Positions 12,632 to 24,420 of a DNA stretch of 64,000 bases are shown here, piece after piece (position 1 is the stretch's first letter; every line of letters begins with the position of its first letter). A model generated the notes under the pieces. It was not told where the DNA came from and made no database searches. It worked only from the letters and a program-made list of their open reading frames with translations. The position numbers were made by a program, and so were the translations under genes. Source of the stretch: Phytophthora quininea. Taxonomy: Eukaryota; Oomycota; Peronosporomycetes; Peronosporales; Peronosporaceae. The stretch spans positions 558,001-622,000 of the forward strand of contig JAAVTG010000579.1 in assembly GCA_011947345.1 (NCBI GenBank). Direction: 5' to 3'.

Positions 12632-15112
12632 TCAGCTTATCGTGCACTCGCACCAAAACACATAGTGCGCTCCATCACCGGCAGAGCGAGGATCTTCGAA
12701 CGGATTTCGGGCCAGTCCGTTCGTTTCCGCTGGTGGCCAGCTCGTCTTGAACTTCTTGTGCATCTTCTTCGACAGCAGCGTAATTTGCCGCTTTCCTGCG
12801 AGCTCCGTTGCACGCGTCGAGCCAGCTTTCTTCAGGAATGGTGCAGCGTCCGCGCTAAAGTTATTCGAACCTTCATTCGGGCAGTTGTGTGGGGCATTTC
12901 CTGCATCTCGTTCACTTGGCTTTTTTGTTGTATCATCTTCCAGTTGCCGCGGCAGTGGCGAGTCTGAGGTCTCTCTGCTAATTGCTGGCTGGATTGGGAC
13001 CATATTCCAGAAGCTGGTCGGCCTTGCCTTTGTGCGTAGGACCCCGCCCGAGCGCTTCCTCACCGTTTCCCAGAGCATTAGTTGAGCCACCTCACTATCG
13101 TGAAGAGCAAACTCGAGCCACTTGGCGTAGTGCAGCCGATCGCTTGAGGTCTCCAACGACTGCAGCTTAGCTCGAAAGTGTCTCTGCAGCAGCGGACTCT
13201 TTGATGCATCCGCGATGCCATGACTACTCTCACGCCGCCGTAACTCGCTCGTTCGATGGCCGCCAGCGTCAGCGACCATCTTATTTGCGAGTAGACAGCA
13301 CAATAAATCTGCCCAACACCCAGTCAAATTCAACACCAGAAATTGAGCAAGGAGCGGCAAACGAACCTGCAAGCTGTTCGATGCCTTGCTGATCCAAATA
13401 CTCGTGCTCTTGAGAGTTAGAAATCTCAAACAGCAATCGAGCCTTTTCTTCCGGGGTTCCACGGCTCAACATGGACAAAATCTTATCATTGCAGTAGATC
13501 GGCCATTAGTAGAGGTCGCCTCGTTGGAGATATGTATCGTACAAGCACCCACCTGCAACAAGCTCGAAAAAGAAACATTTCCAAAGTCATCGGGCTTCAT
13601 CAATCGATAGATCTGTTGATAACTGTCTTGTGGCCACTACGCAACACAACATAACAAAAGCAATAGGCAATCAGCATCCCAGCGAACTTGTAAACACTAA
13701 GCATCAAGACTCACACGTCTTGCCGACTCACTTACCGTGCAAAATTCCCGAGATAACACGCTCTCCAGTTCCTCCCGACGTAAACCTCGCAGTTTTGATC
13801 TCCCACAGGTTTTCCACTGAAAACGAAGGAATGTGAACTCATCCTGTAGCCGCTCCAACTCTAACGGGCTAAAGTGGGTTTGCTTTGCCAGCGCTGCAAA
13901 CTCGACCTTGCGAAGTTGTGGGAGGCGCCGAAGCGCTGCACGAATGTCTTCAACAGACTCATCTTTAAGACCATATAAGGTTCGAGCCTGCTGAAGCAAC
14001 ATCTGAGGCGAGATCTCTGTCGTGCTTTCACATTGCTCCAGAACAATCTTGTAGATATAGCTGGAATCCCATTGTTCCGTTTCCTTCACCTCAAAATGTC
14101 AGCCACGAACATAAGTATTTGCACAAGAGCTCAATCCACAAACCATATGAAGCTGAATCTTGTCCACCGCGAGTCGGAAGAAATGCAGTGCCATAAGAAG
14201 ATGCAAAATGGTGCCGCCTTCTTCTCGTAACATGGTGTCCCACACTTCATACAGCAAGTTTACTGGTAGCTCACCAACCCAGATCGGTACGAACCACTTG
14301 CAAGAGAGCAGGGTCGTCACCAAGGTCAGGTCGACCTAAATGCACCAGCATAGTGTTAGTTCCCATCGCAAGAATGCAGTCTGAGTTATTCTCACTTTGG
14401 CCAGCGCAGGGTAGAGCGGCACCAATTTTCTCGCTACAAGTTCGTTGAATAGCTTGCAGTCCTGTACGAAAAGCAGATTGGTAAGTTCACGATGATACAT
14501 TTTCTGCAAAAGTACACCGAGCAATACCACTTGGAAGCCGTGCAGCTTTGGCACTCGAGCGAAAAAGTCTTCAGGGAAAACTCTGTCGATGCATAACAGC
14601 CAATCTCAGCACGCTCTTAAGATAAACGAGCAGATACTCAGACTCCACACCTCTCAATGACACTAGCGTAGACCCAAAATGCTGCTTCTTCGTCTCGGTT
14701 GCTGTTCATATTGCCCAGCAGGAAACACAGCACGTCTGCGTGGCCCTGCACGTACCCCACACGAGGGTTCCTCTGCAAAAAGTAAATAAATAAAAATATC
14801 CGTCCAATGAATTACATGAGTGCTACAGCCTCCCACCACTGCATACGCCGCCAAAATGTTTTTCAGCACGTCCACGAACGGCTGCATCACTTCTACAGGC
14901 AGCTCTTCGTCATCCTCTCCGACTTCTGCCTGTAGAAGGAACTGGCGAATGGACGAGCCTGTGCGGGGCAGGTCCAGCTCGATCTGACGAAGATCCTCCT
15001 CGAATTGAGTCGACGTACACGACCTGCTGCGCTGCAGATAGTCCTGGTAGCTCAGCACGCTGCTCACCTTGAGCCCTCGCGCCCCAGAGGCGGCGAACCA
15101 GTCCGACGTCAT
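12632..15112 (-). CDS. TBC-domain Rab GTPase-activating protein with EF-hand-like region
   Basis: Eight exons (14837-15112, 14651-14772, 14396-14582, 14144-14335, 13736-14089, 13553-13636, 13367-13481, 12632-13308), exact 2007 nt, 668 residues. TBC motifs: IELDLPRTG (Arg finger motif IxxDxxRT), NPRVGYVQGHADVL (Gln finger YxQG), EEAAFWVYASVIE, FPEDFF, then SCKWFVPIWVGELP and YEVWDTMLREEGG. After it, MKPDDFGNVSFSSL and a second helix-loop-helix resemble EF-hands, as in TBC1D8/9-type proteins. The tail is basic and Ser-rich. Acts on an unidentified Rab in membrane traffic. No frame errors. Confidence 0.85.
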
Positions 15113-15191
15113 TTTCCGACTGACAACTTCAATAAAAACTGATTTTCTTATTGGAATCCGGTTTTTCACTAGATCTCGAGAGGAAGAGAAG

Positions 15192-16441
15192 ATGTCATCG
15201 GTTCAAGTGGCGCCCACGCGCATGTAAGCAGCGCGAGAGGGTCGTTGCATGACAGATCTGCTGTGTGCTGACACTGTTGTGTGTGCATAGGGCGCTGACG
15301 CTTTTCAAGGGCAAGCGTGTCGGCGCTAAGAAGGGTAGGCGGCGAAGTATCGAAAGGAGTCGTCGAATACCTTGTAAATACTCAGATTATATTATTACGT
15401 GCCTGTTCCCAGGGTTTGAGCTGCTGAAGAAGAAGGCCGATGCTCTGAAGATGCGCTTCCAGGCCATGCTGCGCGAGATCCAGAAGGTTGGAGGGCTGCT
15501 TGGCCTAGTGAAGCTAGGAGGCTGACGTTTGATTGATTGCTGCGGACAGACCAAGATGGGCATGTCGGCGGAGGCTGCCGAAGCCTTCTTCTCGCTCACG
15601 CAGGCCCAGTACGCGGCCGGCGACTTCCGTAACAAGGTCATCGAATCGGTGAGCACGGCGGAGATCCGCACGCAGAACCGCATCGACAACGTAGCGGGCG
15701 TCAAGCTGCCGGTGTTCACAGAGGTGGAAGTTAGTCGCGAGAAGAGCGACAACATCGGACTGGCCGGCGGAGGCGGCAAGATCCAGAACTGCCGCGAGAA
15801 GTTCCGCGTGCTGCTGCGTGCGCTCATCAAGCTGGCGTCGCTGCAGGTGAGCAACGTTGATATAGGGAAAGATGGTATTGAAGCCAGCACTAAGGTTGAT
15901 GCTATGCTAGACTTCGTTCGTGACACTCGATGAGGCGCTGAAAGTGACGAACCGCCGTGTGAACGCTTTGGACAACGTACGTGGAAGTTCGTTCAACCGT
16001 GCAATACCCAGCTCCGACTAATGATGTGCTCTCTAGGTTACCATCCCGCGTATTGAGAAGACCATCTCGTACATCACGCGAGAGCTCGACGAGCTGGAGC
16101 GCGAAGACTTCGTGCGGTAAGACGTCGTTGTAGATGGAATTGTCGGCTTTGTTGACGACTACGTTGTGGATCATCAGGATCAAGAAGGTGCAAGCCAACA
16201 AGCAAGATCACGAAAAGAGCGCAAAGGCCAGACCCAGTACGTCAACAGTTTCCAGGGACTGTGTGGATCAAAACTATGGAGCTAAGCTAGCTGGCCTTTT
16301 GTTCTGCTGCCAGAGCCGCTGTCTCCCAAAGCTGGAGGTGCTGCCCCGGCGGACGACGATCCGTTCGCAGACGTTGTGGCTTCGGATCGCGACATTCTTG
16401 CGCAGTACGAGCCCTCTGCCGACTCGGATGTGGTGTTCTAG
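15192..16441 (+). CDS. V-type H+-ATPase subunit D (V1 central stalk)
   Basis: Eight small exons: 15192-15223, 15291-15334, 15413-15486, 15550-15846, 15911-15976, 16037-16116, 16178-16236, 16314-16441; 780 nt, 259 residues. Central-shaft coiled-coil subunit of the vacuolar proton pump (ATP6V1D/VMA8). Motifs: VAPTRMALTLFKGKRVGAKKG, FELLKKKADALKMRF, NRIDNVAGVKLPVF, VTNRRVNALDNVTIPRIEKT and ELDEREDF-type end; the length fits the family. Its exon density is the highest in the window. No frame errors, high confidence. Confidence 0.95.
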
Positions 16442-16545
16442 CTCCAGGTAGAGCTCAGAGCGCTTGTGAAGGTAGCCCAGTTGCCATCGAAGCCTGTAAC
16501 TTCAATACAAAACTCGTTTGAAGGGCTGCAACCGCCTATATCTTG

Positions 16546-17400
16546 ATGTTTGTATACTCGCTGGGACGAATGGAGCCGATCGCGAAGCGCTTGCGCCAGT
16601 CCGCCGAGAGCGCGCTGCTGGCTGGGTCCAAGAAGCCCAAGACGAGCAAGAAGGCCGATGAAGAGGAGGACATTGCCGACAAGATCAAGCGCCTCGAGGC
16701 GGAGCTGCAGCAGCAGAACAGCGATGACTCCAGCGACTCCGAGTCGGAGGCTGAGACCGACGACGACTCGGATGACAACAAGAAGAAGACGGTGCTAAAC
16801 CTGTCTGCGTATGCGTCCGAGCGCATCGAAGCTCTGCCGGAGAAGTCGCTGCCGGCAGTGCGCTCTTCGTCCTCATTGCCGCCAGCCACGAAGCGCAAGA
16901 AGAAGACGCCGCAGGAGGAGAATGAGCGAGCTGCCAGGAAGGCGCTAGAGCAGCTGGGTGACGCGCTCACCTTCCCCAAGAAGGTCCCATTCGCCTGCAA
17001 GCCTTGTGGGTTCATCGGCAAGGATATGGAGGACTTCCAGGCCCATCGCGCGTCCAACGAGCACCTGGACAGGCAGCAGGCTGGCACCAAGAAGCTGCAC
17101 TGTGTGCTCTGCAACAAGTCGTTCACGAGTCAAGCGCAACTGGATGAACACCGAGATGGCAAGTGGCATAAGCAGCGTGCGCAGCAGAAGAAAGCTCGAC
17201 ACACGGTCAAGGTCTGCTACGACTTTATGCGTGGAGAGTGCAAGTTCGGCGACCGCTGCAACTTTGAACATACCGAGACGAAGGCCATGCGCTCAGGGCG
17301 CGCCTTTGACAAGACCCGCAGACGCATGTGCGATAACTTTGCACGCAACAAACAGTGCCGCTACGGAGACAAATGTCTGTTCTCGCATGGCATCAAGTAG
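16546..17400 (+). CDS. Nuclear zinc-finger protein with C2H2 and tandem CCCH fingers
   Basis: Single exon. The N-terminal half is charged with an acidic tract (SDSESEAETDDDSDD). Near residue 150 lies a C2H2-like finger (FACKPCGFIGKDMEDFQAH), then a U1-type C2H2 finger (LHCVLCNKSFTSQAQLDEH), and two C-terminal CCCH fingers (CYDFMRGECKFGDRCNFEH and CDNFARNKQCRYGDKCLFSH), about 25 residues apart, typical of RNA-binding proteins. ATG 16570 (MEPIAK) is an equally good start. Probably pre-mRNA processing or RNA regulation; no specific orthologue assigned. Confidence 0.75.
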   Translation: MFVYSLGRMEPIAKRLRQSAESALLAGSKKPKTSKKADEEEDIADKIKRLEAELQQQNSDDSSDSESEAETDDDSDDNKKKTVLNLSAYASERIEALPEKSLPAVRSSSSLPPATKRKKKTPQEENERAARKALEQLGDALTFPKKVPFACKPCGFIGKDMEDFQAHRASNEHLDRQQAGTKKLHCVLCNKSFTSQAQLDEHRDGKWHKQRAQQKKARHTVKVCYDFMRGECKFGDRCNFEHTETKAMRSGRAFDKTRRRMCDNFARNKQCRYGDKCLFSHGIK

Positions 17401-17466
17401 AAGCACTCAACGCAGTAGAATCCACGACTTTCCTTGTAGCATCGTTTTTCTCTCGCTGTAGATCGA

Positions 17467-18546
17467 CTACAGTCGAAGCTGCTCGGTCACCAATGATTCC
17501 ACCCGCTCCAGAGTGAACTCTCCGTCGAGACGGCGAGCAACATCGACGATGGTTTCTTGTTGCTGTTGACCCCGGAAAATCAACAACACTGGGAGGTCCG
17601 CCATTTCGATGCTTTCATCAGCCTCCTTGGCCACCATCGCAGCAAACTTGATACCAAATCAGCAAGCGAACTGTTAGTTAACCCTTGCCAATTCCTATTG
17701 CCGCGTGACGCACTTACCTTCACATGAACAAGTTTCTGCGCTAGTATTTCCAACAGCTTGTTGAGCAGCCCACACGCATAACTTTCACCATGGTAGAGAT
17801 GCACAATCGTATCGCTGTTGCCCTGTTTGTCGGTGTTATTAGAAGTGAGGGCCACAAACTGCTCTGGTGAAATGTACTCGAGCTCGCCAAACGCTTCGCG
17901 ACTGCGTGCCACATCCTGCATTTGCTGCATGCGCATTTGCGAATACTGAGCCAAGAAGGCATCGTCCACCAGATCGTCATCATCACACTCGCAGTCCGAG
18001 CCTCCGTCGCATTCACATTCGACATTCACGGTTGGGTCTCGAACTGACGAGACGGTGGAGCCTTTAGCAATGCGATTCAGAGCACTCTGACGCTCCGCTT
18101 CCTTCCTAATTCGCTACAACATGCACAGCGATGCTATTCAGCCAGAGCTCGCTTTGAATGAACATTGACATCGAACTCACCTCTTGCTTCTGGTAGCGCT
18201 TGTGGGTCTTGTAGTCGTTGAGGACTCCTTTGGGTCCAGTGTTTGCAGATGCAAACTCCCGGCGTTTGCCTCCTCGGTAGCCGCGCGTGGGTTTTCCCAC
18301 GTTTCGCCGTCTAATTCCTTCTGGGCCCACGGTCCTGTCGGGTCTGCAACTGAGTGCACCCGATCCGTGATCTCTTCTTCGCCTTCGCTGAAACACCAAC
18401 ACAGGAAATCATGAGCGCAAAACAGCAAGGAGTCTGGCAATAAGAGACGCCCCATGCCTGGCCTCCGAGTCCGAGTTCACGCGGCCTGCCAGCTCGTCCG
18501 GGTCGCGGTCCTGCAAGAGGCTGTGCTGCAGGAAGAAGCGCTCCAT
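17467..18546 (-). CDS. Phosducin-like protein (thioredoxin-fold chaperone co-factor)
   Basis: Four exons: 18449-18546, 18181-18387, 17718-18113, 17467-17646; with one missing base, 293 residues. Phosducin-like proteins assist CCT chaperonin and G-beta-gamma assembly. The key N-terminal motif NTGPKGVLNDYKTHKR is present; the thioredoxin-like half has IVHLYHGESYACGLLNKLLEILAQK and DLPVLLIFRGQ. An unusual Cys/Asp stretch (CECDGGSDCECDDDDL) sits between them. One C is missing from the CCC run at 18258-18260 (plus strand), which otherwise puts the conserved motif in a different frame from exon 1. Confidence 0.82.
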
Positions 18547-18911
18547 CGTCTTTGGTTGTGCCCTTCGCGATCTTCCGACGAAATATAGAAGAGATCTGTG
18601 CAAGTGTGTCCATTTCACGCGAACTCCGGCGGTGACTATCATCTCGAGCAAAATGCAAATTACAAGTCCATGAAGAAAGGCTAACTGCACTGCACTCTAA
18701 CACTCTCATCATTTTTCCGCTCCGAGGGTGGTCGATCCAAGCGATTACAGGTCGGCTGAGAGTCCTGAGCGCCTTCATCTACGTGGTCGACAACTCCCTG
18801 GCTGCACCTTTGCTCTGATGTCCATTCCTTCCGTCGTTTTCCTTTCTCCTCGTGAACATTGTCGCTTATATCTCGGTGGAACGAGTAGCACGCTGCACGA
18901 CGCCTGGACGC

Positions 18912-19679
18912 TTAGCCCTTGCCCGACTGCTTCATGAGCCACTGGATGACCTGGTCGATGTTGACGAGGCGCAGTGCCGAGATGGGGATCACCAGCCACG
19001 GGTTGTCCACGATGTAGTCCAGGTTCAGCTCGCGGATGAGCTCCGGTTCGGAGATGTGAGGCTCCAGATCGATCTTGTTGGCCAGCACCAGCAGCGGCGT
19101 CGTCGCCAGCTCACTGTCCAAAATGACGGGAAACAGTCAGCACACTACCAACGTATTCTAGTACTACCTCCTACAGCGCACCGGTCCTCTAGTAGGCGGT
19201 GCAGCTCCTTCCGGGCCAGCGAGATTTGGTCGAACTGCAGCAAAAGACCAATCAAAAACAACTCATCAGCGTTCAATCTCTTCGACTCTTGGCGATAGCC
19301 AGCCCACGCACCGCATTGGCGTCCACCACATATATAATGACGTCACAGCCGCGCGTGTAGCGTCCCCACTCGCTCCGATACTGGGCCTGCCCGCCAATAT
19401 CCCAACACTTCATCTGTACGCCGCCTTTTTCACTAGCTTGACGTTCAGGCCGATGGTGGGGCACGTCTCCACGGGGTGGCCCATGGCCATGACGTTCAGC
19501 AGCGTCGTCTTGCCACTGCAGACAAGAAATCCGCGTCAGCATCCGGCCACCCGTCCCAGATGGCTACCATTTTTTGAGAGAAGCCTACCGCGATCGTACC
19601 TGTTCTCGAGACCCACGAGCACCACCTCCAGCTTCTTGGTGTAGAAGGCCTGCAGCATCTTCTGTAGGATTCCGCCCAT
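18912..19679 (-). CDS. ARF-like small GTPase, ARL8-like
   Basis: Exons ~19600-19679, ~19287-19515, 19182-19234, 18912-19113. Family motifs: VVLVGLENSGKTTLLNV (P-loop), PTIGLNVK (switch I Thr), CWDIGGQAQYRSEWGRY (switch II), VVDAN, LVLANKID (NKxD) and PISAL (SAL). The DIGGQ...RY.RG pattern is closest to ARL8, which drives lysosome/vacuole positioning. The N-terminal MGG suggests possible myristoylation, unlike typical acetylated ARL8. One T is missing in the run at 19426-19430; the exon 2/3 junction near 19287 is also out of phase by one and is unresolved. Confidence 0.8.
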
Positions 19680-19927
19680 GGTTCTCGCTCGAGCTTCCAC
19701 GCCGTCTAGTCGCTTGTGGCAGATGACTTGCCCTTGGTTTCTTCCTGATTTTTCTCCCCAAAAACGCTGGTCGGATTCGTAATGGCTACATCATTTCGAG
19801 CCAACGGTACCGACACACCGGTACGCACCGACAACCAATCGCTTCCGACGTTCGTTTGCAGCCTCTCGCTGCAAGTCACTTCGCTCTTGGTCGACGACGT
19901 GCTCTTGTCTTGTCTCGTCTCGTCCTG

Positions 19928-22003
19928 ATGCTGCCGCTCGCCGTCTCCCTCCGCCGCCTGGCCAGTCGCTCGGCGGCTCTGCGTCAGCTGGCCGCGCTGC
20001 GCGCGACGCCTGTGGCTGCTCGCGGCTCCGCCTCGCAGCTGCGCGTGCTGGCGGCTGCTCCGCAGCACGCCGCTTGGTTCTCGTCGGTGCCTATGGACTT
20101 TGGCTCGGACAACGCTGCTGTGGTGGACCTCACCGGTCTGGAAGACGCTGCCGACGAGGAAATGCTGGAGCCTGTGCCTATGGAGAAGGGATTCGTGGAC
20201 CAGAAGCCTGTCGAGGACTTTGATCTGTCCCAAGAGACCCAGCGCAACCTGCACCGCGTTGGCGTCACGCACCTATTCCCAGTGCAGACGCAGTCGTTCG
20301 ACGTGATGATGAAGGGCGCCGACATCATGGGCCGCTCCAAGACCGGCTCGGGCAAGACGCTCGCCTTTGCGCTGCCGATCATCGAGAAGATCCTGGCCAA
20401 CCGCAACCGGTCGCGCAACCCGCAGGCGCTGGTGCTGCTACCGACGCGCGAGCTGGCGCAGCAAGTGCACGACGAGGTGCAGCGCGTGGCCCCGCAGCTA
20501 AAGACGGTGACTGTCGTGGGCGGTGTGTCGTACATTGTGCAGGAGAACCAACTGCGTCGCGGCGTAGACATCCTGGTGGGCACGCCTGGTCGCATTATGG
20601 ACTTGGTAGACAAGGGATCGCTGTCGCTAGAGGACGTGGACATCTCCGTGCTGGACGAGGCCGACATGATGTTGAAGTTTGGCTTCCAGGAGGCTGTGGA
20701 GACCATTCTGGGCTGGGTGCCGGAGGGCGGACAGACCGTCATGTGGTCGGCCACATTCCCCAAGTGGGTGAGCTCGATGGCCCGCAAGTTCTTGAAGGAG
20801 CCTGTGTCCATCGATCTCGTGGGCGACGAGGACAACCAGGTGCCCACCACCGTGGCGCACAAGGCTATTAACGCCCCGGTTCGCGACCGTGTTGGTCTGC
20901 TGGAGAATGTGGTGCGTCTGTACGCTCACGATGGCCAGACGCTCGTGTTCACAGAGACGAAGCAAGAAGCCGATGAGATCGCCAACGCTCTACCTGGCCA
21001 GGACGCTCGTGCTCTCCACGGCGATCTATCGCAGGGCATGCGCACGGCGACTATGAACGGTTTCCGCAGCGGCCACGTGAAGACGCTGGTGTGCACGGAC
21101 ATTGCTGCGCGTGGGCTTGACATTGCGAACGTGGAGCTCGTGGTGCAGTACCGTCTTCCTAGCGACAAGGAGAGCTTTGTGCACCGCGCCGGTCGTACTG
21201 GCCGTGCTGGACGCTCGGGCACGAACATTGTGTTCTTCGACCGCTCGGACGCGAGCGACGTGCTGGATTTTGAGCGCCGCTACAAGTTCAAGTTTGCGCA
21301 CACGGCTTCTCCCCGCCCCGAGCTGATGGTCGATGGCGCCTTGAAGGACGTGACCAAGCAGATTACAACTCTGCCCAAGGCGAACGCCAAGCTATTCGAA
21401 GATGCGGCACAGGCGATGCTCGAGGAGCAGGGTCCGACTGCTTTGAGCTCTGCGCTTGCTCTGCTGTGCGGTTTCGACACGAAGAAGTTGGTGTCGATGT
21501 CTATGATCACCGGTCGCTACCGTATGCAGACTGTACAGGTGGAAGGCGTGGAGAATGCTCGCGAGCTCAACCGCCTGCTGGCGTCGTTCATGGACGACCG
21601 TGTGGACATTTACCCGGTGGATGATGGCAAACTTGTGTTCGACATTCCCCAGGGTCAGTTGGAGAAGCTCCAGGAGCACATGAATGGTGCAGCTAGCGAT
21701 GAGGAAATCACGGTCAGCGCTGCCGTTGAGTTCCCGCGTATGCTGATCGACCGCGCTGGTCGCCGCAACAACAACAGCAACGGTTTTAACCGCGGCGGAC
21801 GCTTCAACTCGCGCGGCAGCTTCAACAACAACAACCGCTTCGGAGGACGCAACAACCGGGACCGGGACAGCGGCTTCCGTCGTAACAACAACAACTACGA
21901 CTCGTCCTTCTCTAAGGGCCGCTCGTCGAACCGCAACAACAACTTCGGACGCTTTGTCGAGGGTGGCCGTCGTACTCCCAAGAAGTTCGACGATTCGTGG
22001 TAA
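19928..22003 (+). CDS. DEAD-box RNA helicase with GUCT domain, probably mitochondrial
   Basis: Single exon, 691 residues. N-terminus is Arg/Ala/Leu-rich without acids for ~45 residues, a good mitochondrial presequence. Helicase motifs: Q motif (HLFPVQTQ), GRSKTGSGKT (I), PTRELAQQ (Ia), VGTPGRIMD (Ib), VLDEAD (II), SATFP (III), RGLDIANVELVVQY (V), HRAGRTGRAGR (VI). Residues ~540-640 match a GUCT domain (LLCGFDTKKLVS ... GKLVFDIP), as in the DDX21 and plant PMH1/PMH2 (RH9/RH53) groups. The tail is Asn/Arg/Gly-rich (RGGRFN, FGGRNN). Likely role: intron splicing or ribosome assembly in mitochondria. Intact frame. Confidence 0.92.
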   Translation: MLPLAVSLRRLASRSAALRQLAALRATPVAARGSASQLRVLAAAPQHAAWFSSVPMDFGSDNAAVVDLTGLEDAADEEMLEPVPMEKGFVDQKPVEDFDLSQETQRNLHRVGVTHLFPVQTQSFDVMMKGADIMGRSKTGSGKTLAFALPIIEKILANRNRSRNPQALVLLPTRELAQQVHDEVQRVAPQLKTVTVVGGVSYIVQENQLRRGVDILVGTPGRIMDLVDKGSLSLEDVDISVLDEADMMLKFGFQEAVETILGWVPEGGQTVMWSATFPKWVSSMARKFLKEPVSIDLVGDEDNQVPTTVAHKAINAPVRDRVGLLENVVRLYAHDGQTLVFTETKQEADEIANALPGQDARALHGDLSQGMRTATMNGFRSGHVKTLVCTDIAARGLDIANVELVVQYRLPSDKESFVHRAGRTGRAGRSGTNIVFFDRSDASDVLDFERRYKFKFAHTASPRPELMVDGALKDVTKQITTLPKANAKLFEDAAQAMLEEQGPTALSSALALLCGFDTKKLVSMSMITGRYRMQTVQVEGVENARELNRLLASFMDDRVDIYPVDDGKLVFDIPQGQLEKLQEHMNGAASDEEITVSAAVEFPRMLIDRAGRRNNNSNGFNRGGRFNSRGSFNNNNRFGGRNNRDRDSGFRRNNNNYDSSFSKGRSSNRNNNFGRFVEGGRRTPKKFDDSW

Positions 22004-22871
22004 GCTGGCACGCCGGCAGATGAAGGTGCTTGGTGGACCAGGGGAATGACTGTATTTTAGATAGTAGAGACCGCAGCGCGCGGCAGCCAGCGCTCGACTG
22101 AGGTGGAGCTATTAGACGAACGGGCATTCAGCCCAAAGGAAGATCATGTTTACAAGCCTACTTTCTGTTTGATCATAAATACTGCCATCGCCAGTCCGAG
22201 TTCTCGCCGCCCTCGACGCCGCGACGAGAACCCTCGTTAACTCACTCACTAGCACGGGACCTACCGTTGCTAGCAGCTAGCAGGCGATAACGGACTCCTC
22301 TCTTCCTACAGCTTGCGGCCGGCACCCAGTGCTGGGCAGCCGTAGACGTCGTCGAGTGCACCGTGTGAAAGGTTATGCCCCGACACCACCTCTCCGAGTC
22401 AAGTCCGATCGGATGCAACAGCGTCGCTGGTTCCGTTTCATCACTTCCTCACCGCCATCCTAAGCCACGAACTGCTACCTGTCCACCTTACGGAGCTGTG
22501 GCTGACAAACCATCAGCGCGCTCCCAACCGAAATCACAGTTTTCAACAACAAAAATCGCATGTCATTACAACAGCTCAGCCGTGTTGTCTTAGCCCTCAC
22601 GTGGGAGGAATATGTCCACGAGGCGCTTCTACTGGCGCTACTGCTGCTTTTCACGCCGAAGTCGTCAGAAACCAAGCAGGAAAGGCTCGCAACGGTTTCA
22701 TGGGATGACTAGTGATCGATTTTCGCCTGTGTAAGCCCTTGTCGTCTTGGAGCTGTGGATGCAGCAGTTTGACACCAATTTGGTGACGCGAACTGTGCTG
22801 ACTGATGCACTGAGCTGCTAATGTCTGTCTGGTAGTGATGCGCCAGGTTTGTATCGGTTTGCTCTCCGTTT
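22004..22871. other. Gene-free interval
   Basis: No supported gene. Only short ORFs without coding-like composition are present, on both strands. It holds the 3' ends of the helicase (plus) and the PX gene (minus), so it must include two terminators. I see no repeat or RNA gene. Confidence 0.5.
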
Positions 22872-22950
22872 TCACTGCCCTCTACGCGAAAGTAAATGCA
22901 CGGTGGATTTTACAACAAAAGTGTCCGCCATGTTTTGAATCTGCTTCGAG

Positions 22951-24205
22951 CTACAGTGGGTAAGCCTTCTCGAGTCTTTCGGTGAACTCGTCATCACTGA
23001 AGGGGACTTTGGCCCGGCTAAAATCCGTGCTGCTCGAGCTGCATCCGGAAGTCGTTCCCACATGATCAAGTCTTGAAAGTCACCTTGCATGATGGTGTAG
23101 TCCATGAACGGCTGGCCGATAAGGAAGGAAAGTGACTGGTAGAGCTTTGGGGTCGTTCCTTGGATGGCAAAGTCCGGGGCAAAAGCTACCTTGTCGTACT
23201 TGTTGTCACCGTGTGATTTTGAGAGACCCACGATCTTGGGCGTCTCCTCCTCCGGGTTGTCGATCCACACGATGACGCTGGCCCAGTCGTGACGCCTCGA
23301 TGGAAAGTCTATCAAGAAGCCCTTGGGAAGTACCAGGCGCACATGATGGCCCAGACATCTTGGCACCAAGCTGCTCGTAATACTGCCATCACTTTCGAAC
23401 GCACTGGTCGACAACCTACTCACACTCTAGTCACGAATCCTCGTCCGCTCATGGAGTACCCGCGCGTCAGAATGCTTTGTAAAGTGGCTTCCGACAACCG
23501 CATCGACGACGACGAAAAGCGCATGTCGGGCATGGACGCCGAGCGGAAGTCGATTCTCTCCTGCCGCGTCTTGGGCGTGATCAGCTGCATGGCGTGCGAG
23601 GTGCTAGAGACGGTGTCCATCGCCTCGCTGAGCGAGTCGAGCCCCAGGAACAGCCCCACGGACCTGTCAATGTCGGGTCCGTCGTGCGCGCAACGGTGTG
23701 CGAACTGCGTCACGAGCCGCATGAGGTCGCGTAGGAAGTGGGTGAGCTCCAGCATCCTGGAGGTGCCATACTTGTGCGGGTCGAGCACAACCATCCGCCT
23801 CGCGGGCAGGCGGGACTGCTTGAGCTTCTCCACGAACGGGTGGCAGTTGGGGCAGCCGCGGCATTCGAGCAGCAGCGCCTCGCGCAGTCGCTTGAACTCT
23901 CGGAAGGTGCGCTGGGCGTGGAAGACGTCTCCCGTGAGCTGGTGGCACGTCTCGATCTCGTACACGAAGCGCGTCTTCTTGAGCGACGTGGGCACCTCCT
24001 TCGTCTCCGAGTGGAAGCGCAGCACTTGCACGGCCAGCGGCGAAAGCGGCTGCGTGGCGGGCGCCAGACGCGTCGGCTTGCTGTTGACTTGCACCTCCAC
24101 GAGCGAGGGCGTCGTCGGGTCCATTACGCGGCGCGGCAGCATCTGCATCATTGTGTTGCGTCGGCGGTCTGCGCGCTTGGTGGTCCGTCTCGGAATGGCC
24201 GACAC
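22951..24205 (-). CDS. PX (phox homology) domain protein
   Basis: Exon 1, 23424-24205, encodes a basic N-terminus and a PX-like domain (TRFVYEIETCHQL, VFHAQRTFREFKRLREALL, PARRMV). A 41-nt intron with clean GTGAGT donor leads into exon 2 (from 23382 down), encoding HHVRLVLPKGFLIDFP and WASVIVWID, a C-terminal domain I do not recognise. As read, exon 2 stays open to 22872; but a single missing base in the TT run near 23056 would give the more coding-like end PFSDDEFTERLEKAYPL with a stop at 22951, which I prefer. PX domains bind phosphoinositides, so an endosomal role is likely. Confidence 0.6.
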
Positions 24206-24420
24206 GACTTGGACGTGAGCTCGTCCGAAGCTGCTCTGGATCTAATCGAGTGCGTTTCCTTCTTCAGCGAGTCGAAATTTTCCGGTAAATCAGCCACGTG
24301 ATTCGACAAAAGCTGGAAAAACTCAATTGTGCATTGATTGAGGGAGTAGCACATGGATCTTAGAAAGTGCAGTTGGCCCCAAGGCAGACGTCAAGGAATT
24401 GAACGTTGCCCTCCGAGAGC

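Noticed and set aside
19984..20862. 292-codon minus-strand ORF opposite the DEAD-box gene
   Set aside because: Shadow ORF caused by strong G/C third-position bias of the helicase; no motif and the sense strand is unequivocal.
22375..22593. 72-codon plus-strand ORF in the gap after the helicase
   Set aside because: No motif, weak composition, no splice partner.
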